Origin: Streptomyces fildesensis
GTDB taxonomy: Bacteria; Actinomycetota; Actinomycetes; Streptomycetales; Streptomycetaceae
DNA: 64,000 bases
Direction of reading: 5' to 3'
Assembly (NCBI RefSeq): GCF_016107395.1
Contig: NZ_JAAIKO010000044.1
Span: forward strand, 1-64,000
The notes beneath the pieces were generated by a model that worked only from the letters and a program-made list of their open reading frames with translations, was not told where the DNA came from and searched no databases. This document shows, one piece after another, positions 1-6,803 of this stretch; positions within the stretch are counted from its first letter, which is position 1; each line of letters begins with the position of its first letter. The translations under genes and the position numbers were made by a program.

Positions 1-212
1 TGCGTACCGGGGAGGACAACCAGGGCGTCATCGGCCTGCGCCAGACCGGCATCCCGGACGAGTACGAGCCCGGGCTGAACGTGCGGTTCATGGGGCTGAG
101 CGAGAAGGCCATCATCAGCTACCTCGTCAGCGCCTACTACTCCGCCGCGGTGCTCGTCCCGGACGCCCTCGGCGTCCTGGAGAACGTCAACATCGCCAAC
201 TGGCGCGACTAG
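1..212 (+). CDS. Family-2 encapsulin shell protein (C-terminal fragment)
   Basis: The reading frame entering from the left edge (codons from base 3) ends at TAG 210-212 and gives about 69 residues. The stretch RTGEDNQGVIGLRQ followed by EPGLNVRFMGLSEKAI and a YYSAAVLVPDALGVLENV-like tail lines up residue for residue, from memory, with the C-terminus of the mycobacterial 35-kDa major membrane protein I/SrpI group, the HK97-fold family-2 encapsulins. Such proteins self-assemble into nanocompartments; cargo (cysteine desulfurase in 2A, terpene cyclase or prenyltransferase in 2B) is usually encoded next door, but that side lies outside the window. Subtype cannot be decided because the N-terminus and any cyclic-nucleotide-binding insertion are missing. 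Confidence 0.75.
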   Translation, partial: RTGEDNQGVIGLRQTGIPDEYEPGLNVRFMGLSEKAIISYLVSAYYSAAVLVPDALGVLENVNIANWRD

Positions 213-222
213 AACGGCGAGC

Positions 223-268
223 GGAAGGGCGGTGGCCCGGGGATCCCTCCCCGGGCCACCGCCCTTCC
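223..268. terminator. Perfect 21-bp hairpin between convergent genes
   Basis: Arms 223-243 and 248-268 are exact inverted copies around a 4-nt TCCC loop. The hairpin sits between the encapsulin stop and the stop of the convergent DUF4239 gene, so it can terminate transcription from both sides. There is no U-tract, which is normal for Streptomyces. Confidence 0.8.
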
Positions 269-292
269 GTCGTGCGCCCCGCTCCGGCTCCG

Positions 293-1054
293 CTACTTCA
301 GTGCCGGGAACAGGTCCAGGAACACATCGGGGGCGACCGCGATGCCCCGGCCGAAGGGCGCGTCGAGGTCCCAGATCAGGAACAGCAGGAACGCGATGAG
401 CGCGCTGAACAGGCCCGCCAGCAGCAGCTCCCGGCCCGAGCGGCGGATCTGCAGCGTGAAGATCAGCCCCACCGTCACCAGGGCGCCCGCGATGAGGCCG
501 AACCACACCATCCCGGGCATCGTCGCGCCCGCGTTCTGGCCCCGCGCGGTACGCGCCTCGTCGGCCACCGCGACCTGGTCCACCACCGGCTGGTAGGCCT
601 GGGCGTCCAGGTCCCCCTTGGGCGCGTAGTCCGTCACGTCGCGGCGCACCGCCGACAGCAGTTCCGTCCCCTTCGGGGAGAGGGTGCCGTGGTCGGCCAT
701 GTACGGCCACTCCTTGTGGACCACGTACGAGACGTACGCGTCGACGTCCGCCCGGATCCGGTCCCGCACCTCGGGCGGATACACCTGCACGCGCGTGCTG
801 ATCTCGTGCAGGGCCTGCGCCTCACGCATCACGTCGTCCTGCGCCGCACCCTGGCCCTCCCACACTCCGGCGATCGCCAGGCCCAGGACGATCGCGTAGA
901 TCACCCCGATCATCATCGTCATGTACTCGATGACGTCGGGCGTCTCGGTGGGGTCGTCGTCCACCGGGACGCGCCGCTGTCTGAGCACCACGACGGTGAT
1001 GACGACCACGCAGGCCGCGGCCATCGCGATCACCAGAGCAATCCACTGCGACAT
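293..1054 (-). CDS. DUF4239 (bestrophin-like) membrane protein
   Basis: The 253-residue protein has an N-terminal membrane helix (about residues 4-24), a second helix around 45-65 and two C-terminal helices (about 180-200 and 210-230), enclosing a soluble central region rich in charged and helical sequence. This architecture is that of the DUF4239 family, distantly related to bestrophin channels; the molecular role is not established. ATG at 1052-1054 is preceded by AGGAG with good spacing. The gene converges on the encapsulin gene and shares its terminator. Ion transport is a guess from the fold relationship, not seen in the sequence. Confidence 0.7.
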   Translation of the reverse strand: MSQWIALVIAMAAACVVVITVVVLRQRRVPVDDDPTETPDVIEYMTMMIGVIYAIVLGLAIAGVWEGQGAAQDDVMREAQALHEISTRVQVYPPEVRDRIRADVDAYVSYVVHKEWPYMADHGTLSPKGTELLSAVRRDVTDYAPKGDLDAQAYQPVVDQVAVADEARTARGQNAGATMPGMVWFGLIAGALVTVGLIFTLQIRRSGRELLLAGLFSALIAFLLFLIWDLDAPFGRGIAVAPDVFLDLFPALK

Positions 1055-1116
1055 GACGAACTCCTAGCTGACGTAACTGACAGCGGGTCTACGGGTCACC
1101 GGTCGTCGGAACGACG

Positions 1117-1842
1117 TCAACGGGCCCTGCGGTACACGTGCGAGCCCGGCCGGAGCACGGCCGCCGCGAGCAGTCCCGGCACCGTCGTGAGCAGCATCGT
1201 CATCATCAGCGGCCGCCGTTGGTGCTTGGGGGGCGCCGGGGCCGCGGCAGGGGCCGGCCAGTGGACGGCCGGGCGCGGAGGCGGGGCGTGCCGCGGCGAC
1301 GGGGTCGGCGCGGGGGTGACGACGGGCTCCGGACTGCTGCTCGGCTCCGGGGCCGGCGAGGGCTCGACGCGCGGCGGCGGGGTAACCCGCGGGGGCGGGA
1401 CGACCACGCGGTGCGTCGGCCTGGGCGCCGGGGTCGGCCTGGGCACGGGCGTCGGAACGGGCGTGGGGGTGGGACTGGGGGTCGGTGTGGGGGTGGGAGT
1501 CGGCGTCGGAGTCGGAGTCGGTTCAGGACACGACGGATGGCCCCCGTGCCAGTGCCAGTAGCAGTGGCAGTGGTGCCAACCCCAGTGCCAGTATCCGTGG
1601 CCGTGGCCGTGGCCGTGGCCGTGCCCGTCCTCGACGCCGTCCTCGACGCCGGGCCCGTGTCCATGGCTGTCGGGAGCCTGGACGCAGACGTGCACCGAGC
1701 CGTGCTCCACCTGGACCGTGACCGGCCCCGGACAGTCCTCGCCGGCGACCGCGACCGGTACCAGCAACCCCGAACCGCACAGGGTGGTCCCCGCCGCCAC
1801 CACTGCTCCTCGCAGGGCGGCCCTTCCCCACCGATTACTCAC
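1117..1842 (-). CDS. Secreted or anchored His-rich / Pro-Thr-repeat protein
   Basis: No family is recognised. The 241-residue product starts at GTG 1840-1842, has a signal peptide (AVAG cleavage region near residue 33), then a short Cys-containing segment, a Gly-His run (GHGHGHGHGHG) followed by a Trp/His/Cys-rich patch, a long Pro-Thr dipeptide repeat, a Pro-rich linker, and a hydrophobic C-terminal helix ending in a basic RRAR tail. The layout fits a wall-spanning, membrane-anchored protein with a metal-binding outer patch; no LPxTG motif is present. The underlying DNA is a simple repeat of hexameric units, so length polymorphism between strains is likely. Metal binding is inference from the His/Cys content. 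Confidence 0.6.
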   Translation of the reverse strand: MSNRWGRAALRGAVVAAGTTLCGSGLLVPVAVAGEDCPGPVTVQVEHGSVHVCVQAPDSHGHGPGVEDGVEDGHGHGHGHGHGYWHWGWHHCHCYWHWHGGHPSCPEPTPTPTPTPTPTPTPSPTPTPVPTPVPRPTPAPRPTHRVVVPPPRVTPPPRVEPSPAPEPSSSPEPVVTPAPTPSPRHAPPPRPAVHWPAPAAAPAPPKHQRRPLMMTMLLTTVPGLLAAAVLRPGSHVYRRAR

Positions 1843-1946
1843 AGGACAGATCTTGAGGCCGCGCGAACCGCGACCAGGCCCCAGTTCGAACCTGTACCCC
1901 CGAACGAATCAACGCAAGGTCGTTAAACCTCGCACCAGTTCGAATA

Positions 1947-3068
1947 TCAGCCGACAAGGCGCATCTCGTGGGGGGTGCCGTTGAGCCGCCGACCGCCCTC
2001 CTCGGTGCATGTCACGATGTCCTCGATCCGGACCCCGAAGCGCCCCGGCAGATAGATGCCGGGCTCGATCGAGAAGCACATTCCCGGCACGATCGGCCGC
2101 TCCTCGCCCTCCACCATGTAGGGCGGCTCGTGCGTCGTCACACCGATGCCGTGGCCGACCCGGTGGATGAAGTATTCGCCGTACCCCGCGTCCGTGATGA
2201 CCTTGCGGGCCACCCGGTCGATCTCCTGGCAGGCGATACCGGGCCGGACCGCCTCGAAGGCCGTCTGCTGGGCCTCGCGCACGATGTCGTGCACCTTCCG
2301 CTCCTCGTCCGAGGGCTCGCCGACGTGCACCGTGCGCGTGGTGTCGGAGCCGTAGCCGTCCTTCAGGCCGCCGAAGTCCAGCACCACCATGTCGCCCTCG
2401 GCGATGGTCCGCTCCCCCGCCTCGTGATGCGGGTTGGCGCCGTTCGGCCCGGAGCCCACGACGGTGAAGTCGACCTGGCTGTGCCCGTACGAGATCAGCA
2501 GATCCGCGAGGTCGCCCGCCACCTCGGTCTCCCGGCGGCCCGCGAACCGCACCTTCAGGATGTCCCCGTACGCGGCGTCCGCCGCCGCTCCGGCCGCCGC
2601 CAGCCGCGCCAGCTCGTGCTCGTCCTTGACCGCCCGCAGCATCGGCAGCACATCGGTCAGCGACGCGTACGCCGTACCGGGCAGCGTCCGCTGGAAGCCC
2701 AGCAGGTGCATCGCCCACGCCGAATCGGAGATCCCGTAACGCCCCTCGGGCCGCAGCAGACTGATCGCCGCGTTGTAGGGGTCCTGCCCGTCGATCCAGT
2801 CCGTCAGCAGGACCGCCCCCGCGCCCTCCGCCGTCTCGGCGTCCGGCCGCTCCAGGACCGGCACCAGCATCTGCGGCTCCTCGCCGGCGGACAGCACGAG
2901 CATCGTCAGCCGCTCGGTGATCGCCGTCGGCTGGTACCCGCACAGATAGACCAGGTCCGGGCCGGGGGTCACGACCACACCGGCCAGCCCCGCCGCGGCC
3001 GCCGCCTCCGCGGCCCGTGCCATCCGGGCCGCGTAGTCCTCCCGCGTGAACGGCTGGATACCCGCCAT
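1947..3068 (-). CDS. M24-family Xaa-Pro aminopeptidase/dipeptidase
   Basis: The 373-residue protein has an N-terminal creatinase-like domain and a C-terminal pita-bread catalytic domain. The metal ligands of the family are visible in order: D in VLDFGGL, D in GSDTTRTVHV, H in HRVGHGIG, E in IEPG and E in VRIED. These enzymes remove or split N-terminal Xaa-Pro dipeptides in the cytoplasm using two divalent metals. The start is ATG 3066-3068 with AGGAGG immediately upstream; the frame stays open further right through the tRNA-Val gene, but that part encodes nothing conserved. Pro-dipeptidase versus aminopeptidase P activity cannot be told from sequence alone. Confidence 0.88.
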   Translation of the reverse strand: MAGIQPFTREDYAARMARAAEAAAAAGLAGVVVTPGPDLVYLCGYQPTAITERLTMLVLSAGEEPQMLVPVLERPDAETAEGAGAVLLTDWIDGQDPYNAAISLLRPEGRYGISDSAWAMHLLGFQRTLPGTAYASLTDVLPMLRAVKDEHELARLAAAGAAADAAYGDILKVRFAGRRETEVAGDLADLLISYGHSQVDFTVVGSGPNGANPHHEAGERTIAEGDMVVLDFGGLKDGYGSDTTRTVHVGEPSDEERKVHDIVREAQQTAFEAVRPGIACQEIDRVARKVITDAGYGEYFIHRVGHGIGVTTHEPPYMVEGEERPIVPGMCFSIEPGIYLPGRFGVRIEDIVTCTEEGGRRLNGTPHEMRLVG

Positions 3069-3235
3069 GACTCCTCCTGAAGCCGCCGGCCACCGGCGGA
3101 CGCCGGACCGTACGGCTTCCAGCCTCAGGGCTCCCGACCTGGTGCGCGACCGGGGGCGGGCCCGCGGCACCGGCCCCGGGAACGCCGGGAGCCCCCGGCC
3201 ATGGCTGGCCGGGGGCTCCCGGATGGATCGAGCGG

Positions 3236-3307
3236 TGGGCGTGGACGGGTTCGAACCGCCGACCAGCGCCGTGTAAAGGCGCTGCTCTACCACTGAGCTA
3301 CACGCCC
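3236..3307 (-). tRNA. tRNA-Val (anticodon TAC)
   Basis: A full cloverleaf is readable on the minus strand: 7-bp acceptor GGGCGTG/CACGCCC, D-arm, anticodon stem GCGCC/GGCGC with loop TTTACAC (anticodon TAC), and T-arm with GGTTCGAACC. Discriminator A; CCA is not encoded. Confidence 0.95.
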
Positions 3308-3496
3308 TCGGAACGTGAAGTGACAGATTACATCGCCGAACCCCGTGCTCCCCAACCGGATACCAAGGGCGGGTAAAGCATGGCCCGGCGTTCGGTCACG
3401 TGTCCGTGCAACCGCCCCGGGCCGTGTATTCGTCTTGGTCAGGTGGGAGACTGGAGCCGACAGACACCAGCGGCGGACCTGCGGGAGAGAGTCACT

Positions 3497-4738
3497 GTGA
3501 CGACGGCACGCTCGTGGTGGCGGCGCGGCGACAATCTGCGCGCTGATGCCCAGGCCGCGAAGGACGCCGCCTCCCAGGCCTTCTACGAGCTGGACACCGC
3601 CCAACGGGACCTGGACCTGTCGATAGAGACCATCAGCGCCGTCGACAACTCGCCGGCCGCGCAGCGCGCGCTGGCCGGGTTCCGGGCGCTCGGCGAGCAG
3701 ATCGACCAGGTCAGCGGGGCATACATCGCCACCGTCGACGCCCATGACCTGGACCGTGACGAGCTGGACACGGCGACCGCCACCCGGGCCCGCAACGAGC
3801 TGACGAAGGCGAAGGACGACCTCGACCGGGCCAAGGCGGACCTGGAGCGGTTCGCCGCGAGCCTCGCGCCGCTGCTGGGGAAGGCCGAGACGCAGCTGGC
3901 CCGGCTGGCGCCGGCGGTGGAGCGGGCGCGGCAGGGGTTGTTGGCGGCGAGCAACGCGCTGGACGCGGTGCGGGCCGCCGGGCTGAAGGGCGACGAGCTG
4001 GCCTCGCGGCTGGCGGCGCTCTCGCCGGAGCTCACGAAGCTGAACCAGGGGGCCGGGACGCACGGCGTGCCGGAGACGCTGGCGCGCGCGGAGGACGTGC
4101 AGCGCCGTGCGGAGGCGATCCGGGCGGAGGCGTCGCGGCTTCCTGAGCAGGCGAAGGAGATCGACAAGCGGCTGGTCAGCCTGCGCACCCGCGTCGAGGC
4201 GCTGGCCACCCGGGCCGGCGGCGTCGAGCCGGTCCTCAGTGAGCTGCGGCGGCGTTTCTCGCTGGCGTGCTGGCAGGACCTGCAGCAGGTGCCGGCGCAG
4301 GCGGAGACCGCCGTGGCGCAGGCGAGCGCCAAGCTCGCGGAGGCCGCCAAGGCGCGCGACGAGCAGCGCTGGGCCGACGCGACGTCCCGGCTGAGCACGG
4401 TCCGGGCGCTGCTGGACGACGTGGACGGGTCGGTGTCCGCGGCCGGTGACCGGCTGCGCCGGCTGAACGAGGTCAGCAAGGATCCGAAGGCCGAGGTCGA
4501 GAGGACCCGGTTCGCCATCCGGGACGCGCAGCGGCTGGCGATGCAGGGCCGGACGACGCCCGAGCCCCGGCATGCCCGGCCGCTGGACGACGCGGTGGCG
4601 CGGCTGGACCGGGCGCTCGCCGCGCTGGAAGGGCGGCATCCGGACTACTGGGCCTTCCTGACGGAGACGGCGGCGGTGCGGGAGACCGTGAACCGGGTCG
4701 TCGCGAACATCCGTGAGGACCGGGCGCAGGGGCGCTGA
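3497..4738 (+). CDS. Streptomyces coiled-coil protein of unknown function
   Basis: The 413-residue protein is almost entirely alpha-helical and coiled-coil forming: Ala/Leu/Arg/Glu/Asp-rich heptads run from about residue 10 to the end, with no membrane segment and no catalytic motif that I recognise. GTG 3497-3499 is chosen because GGGAGAGAG lies just upstream; the frame is open back to 3380, but those codons look non-coding. The WWRRGD N-terminus is followed by a helix resembling phage-shock or cytoskeletal-type helical bundles only in a generic way. It precedes the FmdB gene by 42 nt and may be co-transcribed with it. Confidence 0.65.
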   Translation: MTTARSWWRRGDNLRADAQAAKDAASQAFYELDTAQRDLDLSIETISAVDNSPAAQRALAGFRALGEQIDQVSGAYIATVDAHDLDRDELDTATATRARNELTKAKDDLDRAKADLERFAASLAPLLGKAETQLARLAPAVERARQGLLAASNALDAVRAAGLKGDELASRLAALSPELTKLNQGAGTHGVPETLARAEDVQRRAEAIRAEASRLPEQAKEIDKRLVSLRTRVEALATRAGGVEPVLSELRRRFSLACWQDLQQVPAQAETAVAQASAKLAEAAKARDEQRWADATSRLSTVRALLDDVDGSVSAAGDRLRRLNEVSKDPKAEVERTRFAIRDAQRLAMQGRTTPEPRHARPLDDAVARLDRALAALEGRHPDYWAFLTETAAVRETVNRVVANIREDRAQGR

Positions 4739-4780
4739 CGCTCCGCGGGGCGGTCGGCCGGCGGGGCTATTCTTCGTCGC

Positions 4781-4999
4781 ATGCCCCGATACGAGTTTCG
4801 CTGCCGGTCCTGCGGTACCACTTTCGAGCTGAACCGGCCGATGGCCGAGTCCTCCGACCCCGCGAGCTGCCCCGAGGGGCATGACGACACGGTGAAGTTG
4901 CTGTCGGCCGTCGCCGTGGGCGGCAGCGCCACCGCTCCCGCGTCGGGTGGCGGTGGTGGCGGTGGCGGTGGGTGCTGCGGAGGCGGCTGCTGCAGCTGA
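4781..4999 (+). CDS. FmdB-type small zinc-ribbon protein
   Basis: The 72-residue protein begins MPRYEFRCRSCGTTFEL, the signature of the FmdB regulatory-protein zinc ribbon (first CxxC at residues 8-11, then a Cys near 30 as the partner knuckle). A Gly run and a Cys-rich tail (GGGCCGGGCCS) follow. Regulatory function is only presumed in the family. The second knuckle has a single clear Cys plus a His, so metal binding may be non-canonical or completed by the tail cysteines. Confidence 0.8.
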   Translation: MPRYEFRCRSCGTTFELNRPMAESSDPASCPEGHDDTVKLLSAVAVGGSATAPASGGGGGGGGGCCGGGCCS

Positions 5000-5093
5000 C
5001 GCTCCGCGCCGTCCCGCGTCGGGACCCGGTGTTCATCCTCGCGACATGTGGCCGTCCGTCGGTCCTCATGACCGCGTGCGAGGTTCCCTTCTA

Positions 5094-5111
5094 AAGTTGG
5101 CTAGACAACTT
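5094..5111. promoter_or_regulatory. Inverted-repeat operator upstream of tmpAB-like gene
   Basis: AAGTTGGCTAGACAACTT is palindromic except for the two bases flanking the central CTAG. Its core GTTGGCTAGACAAC (5096-5109) is, on the other strand, GTTGTCTAGCCAAC, which differs at only two positions from the element at 9823-9836. The shape resembles HutC/DasR-type GntR operators. It lies 12 nt before the chosen start codon, overlapping the ribosome-loading region, so binding would block expression. The GntR protein encoded at 8851-9600 is the obvious candidate. Confidence 0.65.
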
Positions 5112-5123
5112 ATGGAGGACCGT

Positions 5124-6740
5124 ATGGACCTGACCCGTCTCCCGGCGGCCTGGCTGCGGGACAACTGCCGCTGCGCCCAGTGCCGCGATCCGCGCAACGG
5201 CCAGAAGCTCTTCCAGATCACCGATCTGCCAACGGACTTGGCGGTCGGCGAGGTGCGGGCCGGTGAGCTCGCGTTCGAGGTGGAGTGGCTCCCCGACGGC
5301 CACCGGTCCGTCTACGGGACGGAGTGGCTCGCCTCGGCCGACCCCGACCCCGGCGACGGCAGCGGGGACAGCGGCGACGGCCGTACCGAGGCCGGCAAGC
5401 AGCTGTGGTGCGCCGCCGATCTGGACGGGCGGCTGCCCGAGGCCGGCTGGGAGGCGTATCTCGCCGACCCGGCCGAGCGGATACGGGTGCTGGAGTCCGT
5501 CCAGCGGCTCGGCTTCGCCCTGCTGCGGGACGTGCCCCGCACCGAGCGGCAGGTGCTGGCCGTCGCCGGGACGTTCGGCCATGTCCGCGAGACGAACTAC
5601 GGCACGCTGTTCGACGTGCGCGTCGAGGCGGACCCGAACAACCTCGCCTTCACCGGCGCGGCGATCACCCCGCACACCGACAACCCGTACCGCGACCCCG
5701 TACCGACCCTGCAGCTGCTGCACTGTCTGACGAACGCCGCCGTCGGCGGCGACTCGGGGCTGGTCGACGGCTTCGCCGCCGCCGCGCTGCTGCGCACCGA
5801 GGACCCGGCCGCGTTCGAGGTGCTGACCCGCACCCTGGTGCCCTTCCGCTTCGACGACGCCCGCACCGCGCTGCGCGCCGACCGGCCGCTGATCGACGTG
5901 GACCCGCTCGGGCGGATCCGTGAGGTCCGCTTCAACAACCGCTCCATCGGGACGCTGCGGCTGTCGCGGGAGGCGCTGGACTCCTTCTACCGCGCCTACC
6001 GGGCCTTCGGTGAGCTGCTGGTGCGCGCGGAGCTGCGGCTGGACTTCCGGCTGGCTCCCGGCGACTGTCTCGTCTTCGACAACACCCGTCTGCTGCACGC
6101 CCGTACCGCGTTCGCCGAGAGCGGTGAGCGTCATCTGCAGGGCTGCTACGCCGACCTCGACGGGCTCGCGAGCACGCTCGCCGTGCTGCGCCGGGAGCGG
6201 CCGCTCGACGAGCTGGCCGCCCTCTTCGACGGCGCGGGCGCCGAGCAGTACCTGGGCGAGGACGTCACCCAGGCCCAGCACATGCTGCAGGCCGCTTCCC
6301 TCGCGGAGGCCGCGGGCGCCGCGCCCGCTCTCGTCGCCGCGGCGCTGCTGCACGACGTGGGTCACTTCCACGGGGCGGTGACCGGCGCGGACCTGATGGC
6401 CGGGACCGACAACCGTCACAGCCACACGGGCGCGGAGTGGCTGGCGCGGTGGTTCGGACCTGAGGTGACGGAGCCGGTGCGGCTGCACGTCGCCGCCAAG
6501 CGGTATCTGTGCGCGGTGGAGCCGGAGTACTTCGGGCGGCTGTCCGAGGCCTCGGTCCACACGCTGCGGGTCCAGGGCGGGCCGATGTCGCAGAGCGAGG
6601 TACGTGACTTCGAGGCGGAGGCCTTCGGCGCCGAGGCGGTGCGGCTGCGCCGGTGGGACGAGGGCGCCAAGGACGTACGGGTGACGGCGGCCGCGGACTT
6701 CGCCCACTACCGGCCGCTGCTGGCAAGCCTGTTGCGGTAG
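5124..6740 (+). CDS. Fused TmpA-TmpB-like oxygenase (trimethylaminoethylphosphonate catabolism)
   Basis: The 538-residue protein joins two iron oxygenases. Residues 1-70 are the gamma-butyrobetaine-hydroxylase-type N-terminal zinc domain (C15, C17, C20, H60). Residues 110-350 are a TauD-type 2-oxoglutarate dioxygenase with facial triad H184-D186...H325. Residues 375-516 are a PhnZ-like HD domain with the mixed-valent di-iron ligand pattern (Q383, H386, H410-D411, H414, H434, H455, D512). In characterised TmpA/TmpB the first enzyme hydroxylates 2-(trimethylamino)ethylphosphonate and the second cleaves the C-P bond to glycine betaine and phosphate. The start is ATG 5124 with GGAGG 5 nt upstream; ATG 5112 lies inside the Shine-Dalgarno. 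The neighbouring importer and regulator support this role. Substrate is inferred. Confidence 0.8.
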   Translation: MDLTRLPAAWLRDNCRCAQCRDPRNGQKLFQITDLPTDLAVGEVRAGELAFEVEWLPDGHRSVYGTEWLASADPDPGDGSGDSGDGRTEAGKQLWCAADLDGRLPEAGWEAYLADPAERIRVLESVQRLGFALLRDVPRTERQVLAVAGTFGHVRETNYGTLFDVRVEADPNNLAFTGAAITPHTDNPYRDPVPTLQLLHCLTNAAVGGDSGLVDGFAAAALLRTEDPAAFEVLTRTLVPFRFDDARTALRADRPLIDVDPLGRIREVRFNNRSIGTLRLSREALDSFYRAYRAFGELLVRAELRLDFRLAPGDCLVFDNTRLLHARTAFAESGERHLQGCYADLDGLASTLAVLRRERPLDELAALFDGAGAEQYLGEDVTQAQHMLQAASLAEAAGAAPALVAAALLHDVGHFHGAVTGADLMAGTDNRHSHTGAEWLARWFGPEVTEPVRLHVAAKRYLCAVEPEYFGRLSEASVHTLRVQGGPMSQSEVRDFEAEAFGAEAVRLRRWDEGAKDVRVTAAADFAHYRPLLASLLR

Positions 6741-6753
6741 GACCGCACGACCG

Positions 6754-6788
6754 GAGGGGGTCCGCCGAAGACTCGGGCGGACCCCCTC
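6754..6788. terminator. 13-bp hairpin between convergent genes
   Basis: GAGGGGGTCCGCC (6754-6766) and its exact complement (6776-6788) flank a 9-nt loop, between the stop of the oxygenase gene and the stop of the convergent phospholipase gene. It is placed to terminate both transcripts. Confidence 0.75.
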
Positions 6789-6803
6789 GGCGTCAGCCGT
6801 GAC

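Noticed and set aside
272..1561. Long plus-strand frame over the DUF4239 and His-rich genes
   Set aside because: Low-complexity GC-rich antisense shadow; codon bias and motifs belong to the minus-strand genes. Many other long frames across the window were dismissed for the same reason.
3069..3293. In-frame extension of the M24 peptidase gene to 3293
   Set aside because: It runs through the tRNA-Val gene and has no conserved sequence; ATG 3068 has a perfect AGGAGG site.
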